A stretch of 31,573 nt of DNA from Nitrospinota bacterium (GTDB lineage: Bacteria > Nitrospinota > Nitrospinia > JACRGO01): the NCBI GenBank assembly GCA_016212295.1, contig JACRGO010000172.1:1-31573 (forward strand), written 5' to 3'. Of the stretch, positions 1 to 7,612 are shown piece by piece. The notes under the pieces are model-generated. The model saw only the letters and a program-made list of their open reading frames with translations. It did no database searches and had not been told where the DNA came from. The position numbers and the translations under genes were made by a program. The number at the start of each line of letters is the position of its first letter. Within the stretch, counting starts at the first letter, position 1.

Positions 1-250
1 AGGCAGTGGCGCGCGACTCATGACTCATGACTTATTACGGGAGGGCTTTTGCCAGTGCCTGAAAGCCAGCAACCGGCGTCCTGGATCTGTACTTATGGAT
101 ACGAATAGAACTTTAGCCGCTAAAAAAAATAAACTTTCGTGAAACTTTGGCGTTCTTCGCGGCTAAAAATCAAGAGGGGAAAGCGTAATTTAAAATATAG
201 CCAAAGATATTTGAAATTTTCAAAAAAGGCGCAATGTCTTTCACCTGCGT
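1..250. repeat. Gene-free left edge with dispersed repeat sequence
   Basis: No coding region is seen here. Near the left edge the sequence carries short direct copies of a catgact-type motif. An inverted pair lies at 112-120 (tttagccgc) and 159-167 (gcggctaaa), enclosing a segment with repeated aaactttcgtg/gaaactttgg wording. This looks like one of the self-complementary dispersed repeats found throughout the window. No promoter or RNA gene was recognised. Confidence 0.5.
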
Positions 251-403
251 AGATACTTACTCGCCTATTCCGAAAATTTATCTCTTTTTTTGCCATGAAA
301 CGTTTTGCTTTTTGCCGCCTTTTTGAAATTTCAAATATTTTTGGCTCATTGCCGGAAATGAAATGTGCGAGATAAATTCTCAGAATAGGCGAGTAAGTAT
401 CTA
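251..403. mobile_element. MITE-like element, copy 1 (about 152 bp, 34-bp terminal inverted repeats)
   Basis: The first 34 bases (251-284) and the reverse complement of the last 34 (369-402) match at all but two positions; the outer 20 bp of each arm are identical (starting agatacttactcgcc). The element starts and ends in TA, with t250-a251 on the left and t402-a403 on the right, as expected for IS630/Tc1-type target sites. There is no coding capacity. A second copy with the same interior lies at 20591-20738. It ends 8 nt from the stop codon of the neighbouring minus-strand TPR gene. The assignment to an IS630-derived MITE is inferred from the TA edges; no partner transposase is in the window. 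Confidence 0.75.
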
Positions 404-410
404 AAACCAG

Positions 411-1823
411 CTATTCAAATTTATCCGGATATTTTTCTATAAGCTTTGAAAAATATTTGTCCTCTTCAAACTTCACTTTCAATTCCGGGTCCAGTTCAAA
501 GGCTCTTTGCAGTTTATCAACAGCCGTTAACTCCTCCCCCTTCATATAATACGCCTTGGCAAGGTTGTACCTGAGGTGCGGGTCTTCAGGTTTGATCTTT
601 ATCGCCTTGGCGTAATTGGTGATGGCCTCGTCATTCTTCCCCTGCTTCCTCAGCGCTATCCCCAGCCTGTTATAGAGATGCAGGTGCGTCTCATTCATGT
701 TTATGGCCTCGCCGAATATATCCTCCGCCTCCTTGTTCATGTTATGTTTCAGGCAGAAATCCCCTGCGGTCAGGTAAAGGAAGGTCTGGTTCGGATTTTG
801 TTTAATGGCGGTTTTATAAACCAGCAAGGATTCCCTGGGATTTTCCTGGGCCTCGAAATTCTTGGCCAGTCCCAAATAGTTTTTCACGAATTTGGGGTTC
901 AGTTTCATTCCCTGCCTGAAATAGAACATGGCGGAATCATAATCGCCCTCATCCTGGTAAATGACTCCCACATTGTAATGCACCTGGACGTTATGAGGCT
1001 CCAGCTCAATAACCCGCAGGTAATTCTTCTTGGCCTTGTCAAAGTCTCCCAATTGGGCATAGGCCTCGCCAAGCCCCTGGTAAGCCCTTGGAAAACTTAT
1101 CTCAACCTCAGTGACGCGCTTGAAAACCTGAATGGCGTTTTCGACGTCACCCATCTTCAAAAGGGCGTTCCCCTTTTCCGCCAGTATCTCCGCGTTCTCG
1201 CCTCCCAGGGCTATGGCCTTGTTGTAGAAATTGATGGCGTTATCGAAAAGCCCCTGTTCCTGAAACTTATTGCCCTGAAGGAGCAGTTTGGTGACTTCCT
1301 GGGAAACGGCCGATTCCTTTGGTTTTTCAAACACCTCCAATACCTTGCTACCCAAGGAGACAGGATCGGATGGGAGGATCACGAACTGTGACGCCCCTGC
1401 CTTGAAGGCGGAAATAATATCCTTCTTTTCAAATTCCTTTTCCACGAAAATAAAGGGAATGGCCTTATCGGAAGCGGCGTTCAGGAGCATATCCTTGACG
1501 ATCGCCAGCAATTGCAGGCCCGTTTGGGTTGAGACGCGGCTATCAATGGCTTTTAAATGGCAAATTACCAGGTCCACCTCCGCCGGGTCTTGTTTAAGCT
1601 TGGATATGACGTCGGCCGGGGTGTTGCAGACCTTGAGCCTGTCCGCCGGAAAGCCCAGGGTTTCGAGATAGCCTTTCATCACCTCGCGCGCGCCCAGGTC
1701 GCCGCTTATAATGAAAATATTTTTATGTATGAGTTTTGAAACTTTTTCCCTGGTGTTTTTTAGTAACCTTTGCAGGCTCAGTATTTCCTGGATCCCGCTT
1801 TTTGGTTTTTCCCTGTCTTCCAT
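411..1823 (-). CDS. Degenerate receiver-domain protein with C-terminal TPR repeats
   Basis: A 470-residue, probably cytoplasmic protein. Residues about 35-165 have the alpha/beta pattern of a response-regulator receiver (IFIISGD, DLVICHLKAID, IPFIFVEKEF, AGASQFVILP). The usual phospho-acceptor Asp at the end of strand 3 is replaced in the CHL segment, so this is probably a phosphorylation-independent pseudo-receiver. Residues about 175-450 contain roughly eight TPR units (for example NAINFYNKAIAL, AKKNYLRVIELEP, EAITNYAKAIKIKP), a protein-protein interaction scaffold. The ATG start has a good Shine-Dalgarno (aaaggagaa) about 5 nt upstream. The next gene upstream on the same strand is the cyclase, about 200 bp away across repeats. 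A signalling adaptor role is an inference; no partner is identifiable. Confidence 0.85.
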   Translation of the reverse strand: MEDREKPKSGIQEILSLQRLLKNTREKVSKLIHKNIFIISGDLGAREVMKGYLETLGFPADRLKVCNTPADVISKLKQDPAEVDLVICHLKAIDSRVSTQTGLQLLAIVKDMLLNAASDKAIPFIFVEKEFEKKDIISAFKAGASQFVILPSDPVSLGSKVLEVFEKPKESAVSQEVTKLLLQGNKFQEQGLFDNAINFYNKAIALGGENAEILAEKGNALLKMGDVENAIQVFKRVTEVEISFPRAYQGLGEAYAQLGDFDKAKKNYLRVIELEPHNVQVHYNVGVIYQDEGDYDSAMFYFRQGMKLNPKFVKNYLGLAKNFEAQENPRESLLVYKTAIKQNPNQTFLYLTAGDFCLKHNMNKEAEDIFGEAINMNETHLHLYNRLGIALRKQGKNDEAITNYAKAIKIKPEDPHLRYNLAKAYYMKGEELTAVDKLQRAFELDPELKVKFEEDKYFSKLIEKYPDKFE

Positions 1824-1861
1824 TGGTTCTCCTTTGGGGGACTGAACTTATCGCCCTTATG

Positions 1862-1980
1862 GCGAAGTCAGTAGCCACTGGTCAGTAGCCACTGGTCATT
1901 GGTCACTGGTCATTGGTCATTAGGGTGTCTTCCTGTTTATCAATGACTAATGACAAATGACTAATGACGGTGATGTACAA
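1862..1980. repeat. Self-complementary short-period repeat cluster
   Basis: The interval between the TPR gene and the cyclase gene contains repeated copies of cagtagccactggt and ggtcattggtcac, followed by taatgac/aatgacta copies that are partly their reverse complement. The whole can therefore fold on itself. The composition matches the catgactcatgac wording at the left edge of the window. No gene is supported here. Confidence 0.6.
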
Positions 1981-2028
1981 CTATTTGCTTCATGAACGAA
2001 AAAAAATGGAAGTTCTTGTATTATAAAA

Positions 2029-4002
2029 TTACTGGCTTGATATGAAATGCTCGATTTTTTCTCTCGCGGAGGAGGGGATGTCCTGAAAGGCCGCGCCTAT
2101 GAGGTAATAATTGCTTCCAGCATCATCCTTTTGCATGCGCGCGGTTGCAATGCTGCATTGGAGTTTTTCAAATTTTATTCCGCCGCCCAAGTCAAAATCA
2201 ATAAATAGTCGCTGTCCCGCCTGGGAGGCCGTCCTGGTGTTCAATCCAAATCCCCCGGCGCTTATATTGGTGATGGTCCCCTGGAACACCTGGGTTGAGC
2301 CTTCAATATAAAAAGTCGCGTAGCAATTTGCCTCTCTCCGGTTCTGCTTCCTCTGGAATTTCGTTTCCTCCGCGGCGGCGGTTATCTCCTCAACTTCATA
2401 AACGTGGATAAGGTCGCTTTTCCCCTTCACCTTGATAGGCTCCAGTTTCTTTACAGCCACCCCGTCCTTGACCTTTTCGTATGTGGACTGGCTGATCAGG
2501 ACCTTTCCCGGCTGCGCATTGGACTCCAATCTCGACGCCAGGTTCACGTTGTCTCCTATGACCGTGTAATCCATACGGTCCTCCGCCCCGATGTTCCCGG
2601 CCACCACGACGCCGGTATTGACCCCTATGCGCATGTTAAAGGTCGTTTTTCCCTCAACGGACCACTTCTTGTTCAGTTCCCTAAGGGCGGCCTGCATCTC
2701 AAAGGCGGCCCTGACCGCGTTCATGGGACTCTGGGGATGGAAAATAGGCGCGCCGAAGATCGCCATTATTGCGTCCCCCACGAATTTATCCAAAGTGCCG
2801 TGTCGCTTGAAAATAATTTTCGTCATGATGGTGAAATACTCGTTCAGCATGGCCACTATGTCTTCCGGCTGCATCTTCTCCGACATGGAGGTGAACCCGC
2901 AAATATCGGAAAAGAGGACGCTGACCTCTATTTTTTCCCCGCCCAGGACAAGGCTTTCCTTCTTCTTGAGGATGTCTTCCACCAGGTTCGGGGACAGGTA
3001 GCGCTGAAGGTTGGCCCTGGCCTTTGTTTCCTTCTGGACGTTATTGTAAAGCTTGGCGTTTTCAATGGCGATGGCGGCTTGGCTGGAAAAGGTCATGAGG
3101 AGATCCACGCTGCGCTCGTTAAAGGCCCCGGCAAGCATGCGGTTGTCGATATAAATAACGCCCAGGACCTTTTCCTTCACCATCAGCGGGACACAAAGAA
3201 GGGAGCGAAGCCCGTAGCCCATGACGCTGGCCTGCTGGGAGAAACGTTCGTCCGACTTCGCGTCAGTGGTTAAAACCGGCTTTTTCTCGCTGGCTACCTT
3301 GCTTGTTATGCTGGAACTTATGGTGTGCAGGCGTTGGTCCTTCATCTCGGATTCCATGTTCCTGGCCACCTTCACCATAAGATCGCCCGTAGCGTCGTCC
3401 TTCAGCATAAGAAAGCCGCGCTCCGCGTTCATCACGTTGATCACATTATCCATGATCATGTTGAGAAGCTCATCCATGTCCAGTATGGAGGTGATCGCCT
3501 TGCAGATATTGACAAGCGTTTCCATCTCCTTGATGCTGCTTTCAAGGTCCTTCATCTCCTTTTTGATTCCCTGGTAGTTCTTGACAAGGTTTTTCGCCTC
3601 TGACTTCAGGCCCTCGGCCTCCTGCCCAGGGACCTTTGCCAACCCCCGCTGAATATTTTTTATGGATATCTCCAGATTTTTCACGCTGTCTCCAGCGCCT
3701 CCCTGAAGTTCCTCCTCCACCCCTGGTTCGGGAACAGGCGGCGCTGACGGGGCCGGAGCGGGAGGCTTGCGGACTGCTGGGGGCGGCGGTGGCGGGGCAG
3801 GTTGGGGCCGGACCGCCGGGGCTGGTTTAGCCTGGACCACTTGGGCCGCTGATGGAGGAGTCTGGGCTGGAGCGGCGAAATCCGGTTTTTTCACAGCGGA
3901 AATATTCTTGCAGCTTGGACAGCGGACCTTTGCCCCGGCCGGAGGGATCTTGGCGTCATCAACCCGGAAAACTGTATTGCAAAAACCGCAAGTTACGTTC
4001 AT
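2029..4002 (-). CDS. Zinc-ribbon / GAF / class III adenylate cyclase / PilZ protein
   Basis: A 657-residue protein. In order: an MJ0042-type zinc ribbon (C5, C8, C28, C31); a Pro/Ala-rich linker (about 41-95); a coiled coil (about 105-165); a GAF domain (about 170-320); a class III nucleotide cyclase domain (about 355-540); and a PilZ domain (about 548-657). In the cyclase, metal-binding Asp366 (FSDICGFT) and Asp410 (KFVGDAIMA), Lys406 and Asp478 (MDYTVIGD, the adenine-selecting pair), and Asn487/Arg491 (NVNLASRLE) are all present, so an active adenylate cyclase is expected. The PilZ part keeps RxxxR (551-555) and NISAGG (579-584), the cyclic-di-GMP binding signature. There is no signal peptide or membrane segment. 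Family knowledge supports cAMP synthesis; control by cyclic-di-GMP and by a GAF ligand is inferred. The start is an ATG with a weak gagctgaa Shine-Dalgarno. Confidence 0.9.
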   Translation of the reverse strand: MNVTCGFCNTVFRVDDAKIPPAGAKVRCPSCKNISAVKKPDFAAPAQTPPSAAQVVQAKPAPAVRPQPAPPPPPPAVRKPPAPAPSAPPVPEPGVEEELQGGAGDSVKNLEISIKNIQRGLAKVPGQEAEGLKSEAKNLVKNYQGIKKEMKDLESSIKEMETLVNICKAITSILDMDELLNMIMDNVINVMNAERGFLMLKDDATGDLMVKVARNMESEMKDQRLHTISSSITSKVASEKKPVLTTDAKSDERFSQQASVMGYGLRSLLCVPLMVKEKVLGVIYIDNRMLAGAFNERSVDLLMTFSSQAAIAIENAKLYNNVQKETKARANLQRYLSPNLVEDILKKKESLVLGGEKIEVSVLFSDICGFTSMSEKMQPEDIVAMLNEYFTIMTKIIFKRHGTLDKFVGDAIMAIFGAPIFHPQSPMNAVRAAFEMQAALRELNKKWSVEGKTTFNMRIGVNTGVVVAGNIGAEDRMDYTVIGDNVNLASRLESNAQPGKVLISQSTYEKVKDGVAVKKLEPIKVKGKSDLIHVYEVEEITAAAEETKFQRKQNRREANCYATFYIEGSTQVFQGTITNISAGGFGLNTRTASQAGQRLFIDFDLGGGIKFEKLQCSIATARMQKDDAGSNYYLIGAAFQDIPSSAREKIEHFISSQ

Positions 4003-4054
4003 TTCAGCTCATAAATTGAAGGTCCAATGGGAGTAATTATTTCCTGTACTACAA

Positions 4055-4081
4055 CTTATAACACTTTGTTTTTTTAGCCAA
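4055..4081 (-). promoter_or_regulatory. Weak sigma70-like promoter candidate for the cyclase gene
   Basis: On the minus strand TTGGCT (4081-4076) is followed after 15 nt by TATAAG (4060-4055), about 50 nt upstream of the cyclase start codon. The spacing is shorter than the optimal 17, so this is only a candidate. Confidence 0.3.
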
Positions 4082-4097
4082 TTTTTTGAAAGTATTT

Positions 4098-4174
4098 TTA
4101 ACCACGGATTTCACCGATTACACAGATTTTATAAAAAATAATTTAATCTGTGCAATCTGCGTAATCTGTGGTTA
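4098..4174. repeat. Palindromic dispersed repeat (30-bp imperfect arms)
   Basis: The left arm (4099-4128, starting taaccacggatt) pairs with the right arm (4145-4174, ending aatctgtggtta) around a 16-nt AT-rich loop. This wording is a common dispersed palindrome in environmental bacterial genomes. The rest of the 405-bp gap between the cyclase and larB holds a small gcggc-gaa-gccgc hairpin (4188-4200) and an AT-rich tract of reiterated caaattt/tcaaat words (about 4288-4325), with no gene. Confidence 0.7.
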
Positions 4175-4407
4175 AAAAGTTTTGGTTGCGGCGAAGCCGC
4201 GACATGGAGACATTGAATTATAAGTTTTGCGGTGATTAATTTCAACAAAGACCTGGCCTGGACAAGCGGGAATCAAGAAGATCAGGAAGCAAATTTCAAA
4301 TTTCAAATAAACTCAAAATTCCAATAAGGAACGTGTAAGAATCTTTATTGATTTGAATATCCTTTTTTGTTAGCATGAATCATCATTTCACCGCATAGCC
4401 TGAATTC

Positions 4408-5166
4408 ATGGATAAAAAAGCCCTTCATAAACTTTTCCTCTCAATAAAATCAGGGAAACTCGATTTTGATTCAGCAATGGAAAAGCTCCGGCATTTTCCC
4501 TATGAGGACGCAGGGTTCGCCAAGATTGACCATCACAGGAAGATCAGGAAAGGGTATTCGGAGGTTGTTTATTGCGAGGGAAAGACCCGGGAGCAGGTAA
4601 GCGATATTTTTTCACGGATGTCCAGGACTTGCGATTCCATCCTTGGGACCAGGTGCAGCGCTGAAATTTTTGAAGCCGTAAGGAAAGCCCTGCCTGGCCT
4701 GGTGTTCCACGAAGTCCCTAAAATAATCGAATATTCATCCAGGAAACAAAAAAAATATGCGGGCAATGTGGTGGTTGCCACCGGCGGGACGTCCGACATC
4801 CCGGTTGCGGAGGAGGCCGCCGTTGTCCTTGAAGCCTTTGGCAATAAGACAGTCAGGCTCTATGACGTCGGGGTCGCGGGCATCCACCGCCTTTTTTCCA
4901 ATATTAAAGTCCTTGACAAGGCGAATGCAATCGTGGCCGTGGCCGGGATGGAGGGGGCGCTGCCCAGCGTTATCGCCGGACTGGTCAATAAGCCGGTCAT
5001 TGCCGTGCCAACAAGCATCGGATACGGCGCCTCCTTCGGCGGCATCGCCGCCTTGCTGTCCATGCTCAATTCCTGCGCCCCAGGGGTCTCGGTGGTCAAC
5101 ATCAATAACGGGTTCGGCGCCGCCTGCCAGGCCGACATGATAAACAAGATGGCCGCGCGAGCGTAA
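4408..5166 (+). CDS. larB: LarB, NaAD carboxylase/hydrolase of nickel-pincer cofactor synthesis
   Basis: A 252-residue cytoplasmic protein of the LarB (PurE/NCAIR-mutase-related) family. Family knowledge: LarB carboxylates the pyridinium ring of nicotinic acid adenine dinucleotide and releases AMP, the first step to the nickel-pincer nucleotide of lactate racemase and related enzymes. The N-terminal part carries the LarB-specific segment with GYSEVVYCEGKT. The C-terminal PurE-like fold begins near residue 120 (VVVATGGTSDIPVAEEA) and includes DVGVAGIHR and the LNSCAPG..VVNINNGFGAA signature. Cys223 corresponds to the family's catalytic Cys. Length is typical. The ATG has little Shine-Dalgarno. 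larC and larE are not adjacent, and the gene stands alone between oppositely oriented neighbours, so the cofactor-using enzyme must be elsewhere. Confidence 0.93.
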   Translation: MDKKALHKLFLSIKSGKLDFDSAMEKLRHFPYEDAGFAKIDHHRKIRKGYSEVVYCEGKTREQVSDIFSRMSRTCDSILGTRCSAEIFEAVRKALPGLVFHEVPKIIEYSSRKQKKYAGNVVVATGGTSDIPVAEEAAVVLEAFGNKTVRLYDVGVAGIHRLFSNIKVLDKANAIVAVAGMEGALPSVIAGLVNKPVIAVPTSIGYGASFGGIAALLSMLNSCAPGVSVVNINNGFGAACQADMINKMAARA

Positions 5167-5221
5167 GATTTCGCAATAATTTAGCTGGACATCCCTAAAG
5201 TCTGACTGGCCGCCTTTTTGA

Positions 5222-5258
5222 AAATTAGTGGAAATTCGTGTTCATTCGTGGCTAATTT
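5222..5258. repeat. Short inverted dispersed repeat overlapping a stop codon
   Basis: Arms aaattag (5222-5228) and ctaattt (5252-5258) flank a ttcgtgttcattcgtgg-like core. The core wording recurs at about 13029-13047. The right arm supplies the TAG stop of the minus-strand YdjY-like gene (5252-5254). Confidence 0.5.
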
Positions 5259-5950
5259 AAGGAAAGTGTTATGATGACCTCCGTCCCGTCGGATGGCAGG
5301 ATATCTTCCCTAGCCGAGAAATGAGTGGACCCGGCGGCATAATCGTTCACGGTATAGGAGGCGTTGCTGATTTTTCCGCCAGGGCAGCTATACAGGCAAA
5401 GTATGCATCCTGATTTCCAGACCGGTATATGCTCCTTGTTTCCCCCGAATCGCGGCGTGATTCCCTTACCGCCGGTATCATTCAATAGTTCCTGAATCGA
5501 ATAATTCCTTGGCGCCCCTTCCCATGCCACTGAAACCTTAACCTGGGTCCCTTCAACTTTTTTATTTGGCTCCGGGTGCAGAGGGTAGCCGCGTTTGTTC
5601 CACGTATCAAGAGTCAGATTATTCCCCGGAATGCCTCCTATATTCATAAGCGCGTTGTGAATGGAGAGGTCGTCCGCATAAGAGACGAAGAGGATGTCCG
5701 ATTTTTTTACATTTCCCCCTTCCCATGCAATGGCGTGGTAATTTCTTACATGCCCTATGGACAAGAAAGGCTTGCGGTTGAATTCCCTTGCCTGGACGTA
5801 CCCGGCGATTTGAATCTGTGCTCTCTCTTTATCCACCACCAAAGGATGTTCCCTGGAAGGCGTTTCGCCGCAGGCCGTTGTGGATAACAGGAAAAACCCG
5901 GTTTGAAGGGCCAAGAGAGCTATAAGTGAAGAAAATACGAAATTTTTCAT
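5252..5950 (-). CDS. Exported YdjY-domain-like protein with a CxxCxxxC motif
   Basis: A 232-residue protein with an N-terminal signal peptide (hydrophobic residues about 5-25). Cys27 follows in STTACGE, a poor lipobox match, so lipoprotein status is uncertain. The mature part resembles YdjY-domain proteins: the segments NYHAIAWEGG, GGIPGNNLTLDTWNKRG, RFGGNKEHIPVWKSGC and CPGGKISNASYTVNDY are characteristic as I recall them. A tight cysteine cluster (C..C...C in GCILCLYSCPGG, about residues 182-190) could bind a metal or form disulfides. The molecular function of the family is not established. The gene is monocistronic and convergent with larB, with its stop codon inside a dispersed repeat. 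Confidence is high that it is a gene, moderate for the family. Confidence 0.75.
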   Translation of the reverse strand: MKNFVFSSLIALLALQTGFFLLSTTACGETPSREHPLVVDKERAQIQIAGYVQAREFNRKPFLSIGHVRNYHAIAWEGGNVKKSDILFVSYADDLSIHNALMNIGGIPGNNLTLDTWNKRGYPLHPEPNKKVEGTQVKVSVAWEGAPRNYSIQELLNDTGGKGITPRFGGNKEHIPVWKSGCILCLYSCPGGKISNASYTVNDYAAGSTHFSAREDILPSDGTEVIITLSLN

Positions 5951-6317
5951 GAAACGTCCATCTTTATTAGCTTCGTGATATTAATGCCTGAACGAAAATC
6001 CCGGCCTAGGACATTTGTGGCGAGGTTTGTGGTTCCACCTTCAGGCGCTGATTATTATCCAGGTTTTTTTTCTATTTACGCAAGAATTTTACCGTTTGAA
6101 TTTTAAAAAAATATTGATCTGTCACCTCTGTAGACACTTATAAGGACTGGAAAGTGTCTTTTACTGCAACAATCCAGGAGTTTTCCTGGGTAGAAGCATA
6201 TACGCTAATATATTGTTTTTAAAGAAAAAAAGCCCATATAAGCAGTTATAAAAAATATGGTATGTATGTTGCAATTTAGAGAACAGCAACGGCAATAAAT
6301 TTAAAAGGAGATTATCC
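5951..6317. other. Gene-free divergent intergenic region
   Basis: This 367-bp interval separates the divergent YdjY-like and cytochrome genes and should hold both promoters. A weak plus-strand candidate (TTGTTT, then TATAAG about 18 nt on, near 6210-6240) precedes the cytochrome gene. The interval is AT-rich and I see no coding sequence. Confidence 0.4.
6132..6159. repeat. 8-bp inverted repeat resembling a MITE edge
   Basis: Arms agacactt (6132-6139) and aagtgtct (6152-6159) surround 12 nt. The left arm and its flank (tcacctctgtagacactta) resemble the left flank and edge of the 251-403 element (tcacctgcgtagatactta), so it may be a short degenerate relative. Alternatively it is a simple hairpin or protein-binding site upstream of the cytochrome gene. 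Confidence 0.4.
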
Positions 6318-7595
6318 ATGTCACCCAAAAAAACGTTTGAAATCGTCCTTATAACATTAGCAACCGTTTCTTCCATTATTTCCTCCATTCCCAGTGTGGT
6401 TTTTGGTTCCTCGCACTACACTGGAAAAGGGAATACCTTCATGCGCGGTGATGACCACGAAGGAAAGGACAAGGGAAAAGACAAGGAAAAAGACAAAAAG
6501 GAAAAAGACAAAAAAGACGGCGGCAAGGAAAGTGACTTTGGCAAGGGCGGCGGTTGGAATGATGGTGGTGATGGTGGTGATGGTGGAGATGGTGGAGATG
6601 GTGGAGATGGTGGAGACGGCGGTGAGGGTGACGACGGGACCCATAGCCCTGGAAGGGATTGCTCCAGTTGCCATAATTTCAGCCTGTCCGGCACGGTCTA
6701 TGCCGACCCACAGGCCAATTCTCCCGCGCAAGGGGCTATAGTAAAGGCCCAGACGAGCAGCGGGACCATCACCATGAAGACCGACCACCTTGGGAATTTC
6801 TATACCAAACAATATATTTACGGCGCGTACACAATAACCATTACCCAGGGGGCAAACACTGCGGCAATGGTAACACAGCCTACATACGGTGGATGTAACT
6901 CCACAGGGTGCCATGACGGGAATTCCTTTCCACGGATTTATATAAACAGCCAGACCAGTGGAGGCAATACCGGCAACACTGGCAATACCGGGAATGGAAA
7001 TAGCTCCTCTTACGCCTATAATCCAGATGTCAAAAGTATCCTTGATAAGAGATGCACTATATGCCATGCCAAAGGAAGGGTTCGAAGTAAATCACCTCTG
7101 GACTCTTACATAACAGTCAAGAAGTTCGTGCAGCCCGGAAGCCCGGCAAGCAAGTTAGTGAGAAAAACACAGGCCGGCGGCACAATGAAAAACTACCTGC
7201 TCCCTTCCGAGGCGGAAATCATTAAGGCCTGGGTTATTCAGCATAAGGCCCAAAAGGAAAAAACAAGCGGTACCGGGACCACTGGCGGCAACACGGACAC
7301 TACCGGTAATACCGGCGGCGGCACTGGCAGCACAGGTTCGTTCCTGAGTTATAACGCGAATATAAAGAGTATCCTGAATAAAAAATGCACTGTATGCCAC
7401 TCCAAGGGCGGCCCAAGGTCCAGTTCACCCATGACCAGCTACGCTGAGGTCCAGGCGCTATTCACTCCAGGCGACCCTGCTTCCAAGTTAGTAGCCAAAA
7501 CTCAGGCCGGCGGCACCATGTCGCCTTATCTCACCGCCGCCGAGGCGGCAGATATTAAAACATGGATTGTCCAGGATAACGGCAGGGAAAATTAA
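6318..7595 (+). CDS. Exported multiheme c-type cytochrome with a DGG repeat and two C-terminal cytochrome domains
   Basis: A 425-residue secreted or periplasmic protein with a signal peptide (about 1-30) and a strong Shine-Dalgarno (aaaggag) before the ATG. Residues 44-107 are low-complexity: Lys/Asp-rich, then a run of DGG units. There are heme-attachment motifs at CSSCH (115-119), CTICH (246-250) and CTVCH (357-361), and an unusual CNSTGCH (193-199, CX4CH). Residues about 123-208 form a carboxypeptidase-regulatory-like beta domain between the first two motifs. Residues about 235-308 and 345-419 are two homologous cytochrome domains, each with a downstream GGTM..YL segment whose Met may be the distal ligand. 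Thr/Gly/Asn linkers precede each. A role in extracytoplasmic electron transfer is inferred; no partner oxidoreductase is adjacent. It converges on the pseudouridine synthase gene with a 17-nt gap. Confidence 0.85.
   Translation: MSPKKTFEIVLITLATVSSIISSIPSVVFGSSHYTGKGNTFMRGDDHEGKDKGKDKEKDKKEKDKKDGGKESDFGKGGGWNDGGDGGDGGDGGDGGDGGDGGEGDDGTHSPGRDCSSCHNFSLSGTVYADPQANSPAQGAIVKAQTSSGTITMKTDHLGNFYTKQYIYGAYTITITQGANTAAMVTQPTYGGCNSTGCHDGNSFPRIYINSQTSGGNTGNTGNTGNGNSSSYAYNPDVKSILDKRCTICHAKGRVRSKSPLDSYITVKKFVQPGSPASKLVRKTQAGGTMKNYLLPSEAEIIKAWVIQHKAQKEKTSGTGTTGGNTDTTGNTGGGTGSTGSFLSYNANIKSILNKKCTVCHSKGGPRSSSPMTSYAEVQALFTPGDPASKLVAKTQAGGTMSPYLTAAEAADIKTWIVQDNGREN
6561..6627 (+). repeat. In-frame 9-nt tandem repeat (gatggtgga type)
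   Basis: About seven degenerate units of gatggtggt/gatggtgga encode the DGG run of the cytochrome. Near-identity of adjacent units suggests recent slippage, so length may vary between strains. Confidence 0.8.
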
Positions 7596-7612
7596 AAACA
7601 GCGCGGCCTTTT

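Noticed and set aside
1862-1980. CRISPR-like array because of regularly repeated short words
   Set aside because: Units are short, contiguous and degenerate, with no unique spacers and no cas genes.
6357-7067. 236-codon frame opposite the cytochrome gene
   Set aside because: Shadow of the plus-strand gene; its composition is the complement of the DGG and GNTG repeats and it lacks a Shine-Dalgarno.
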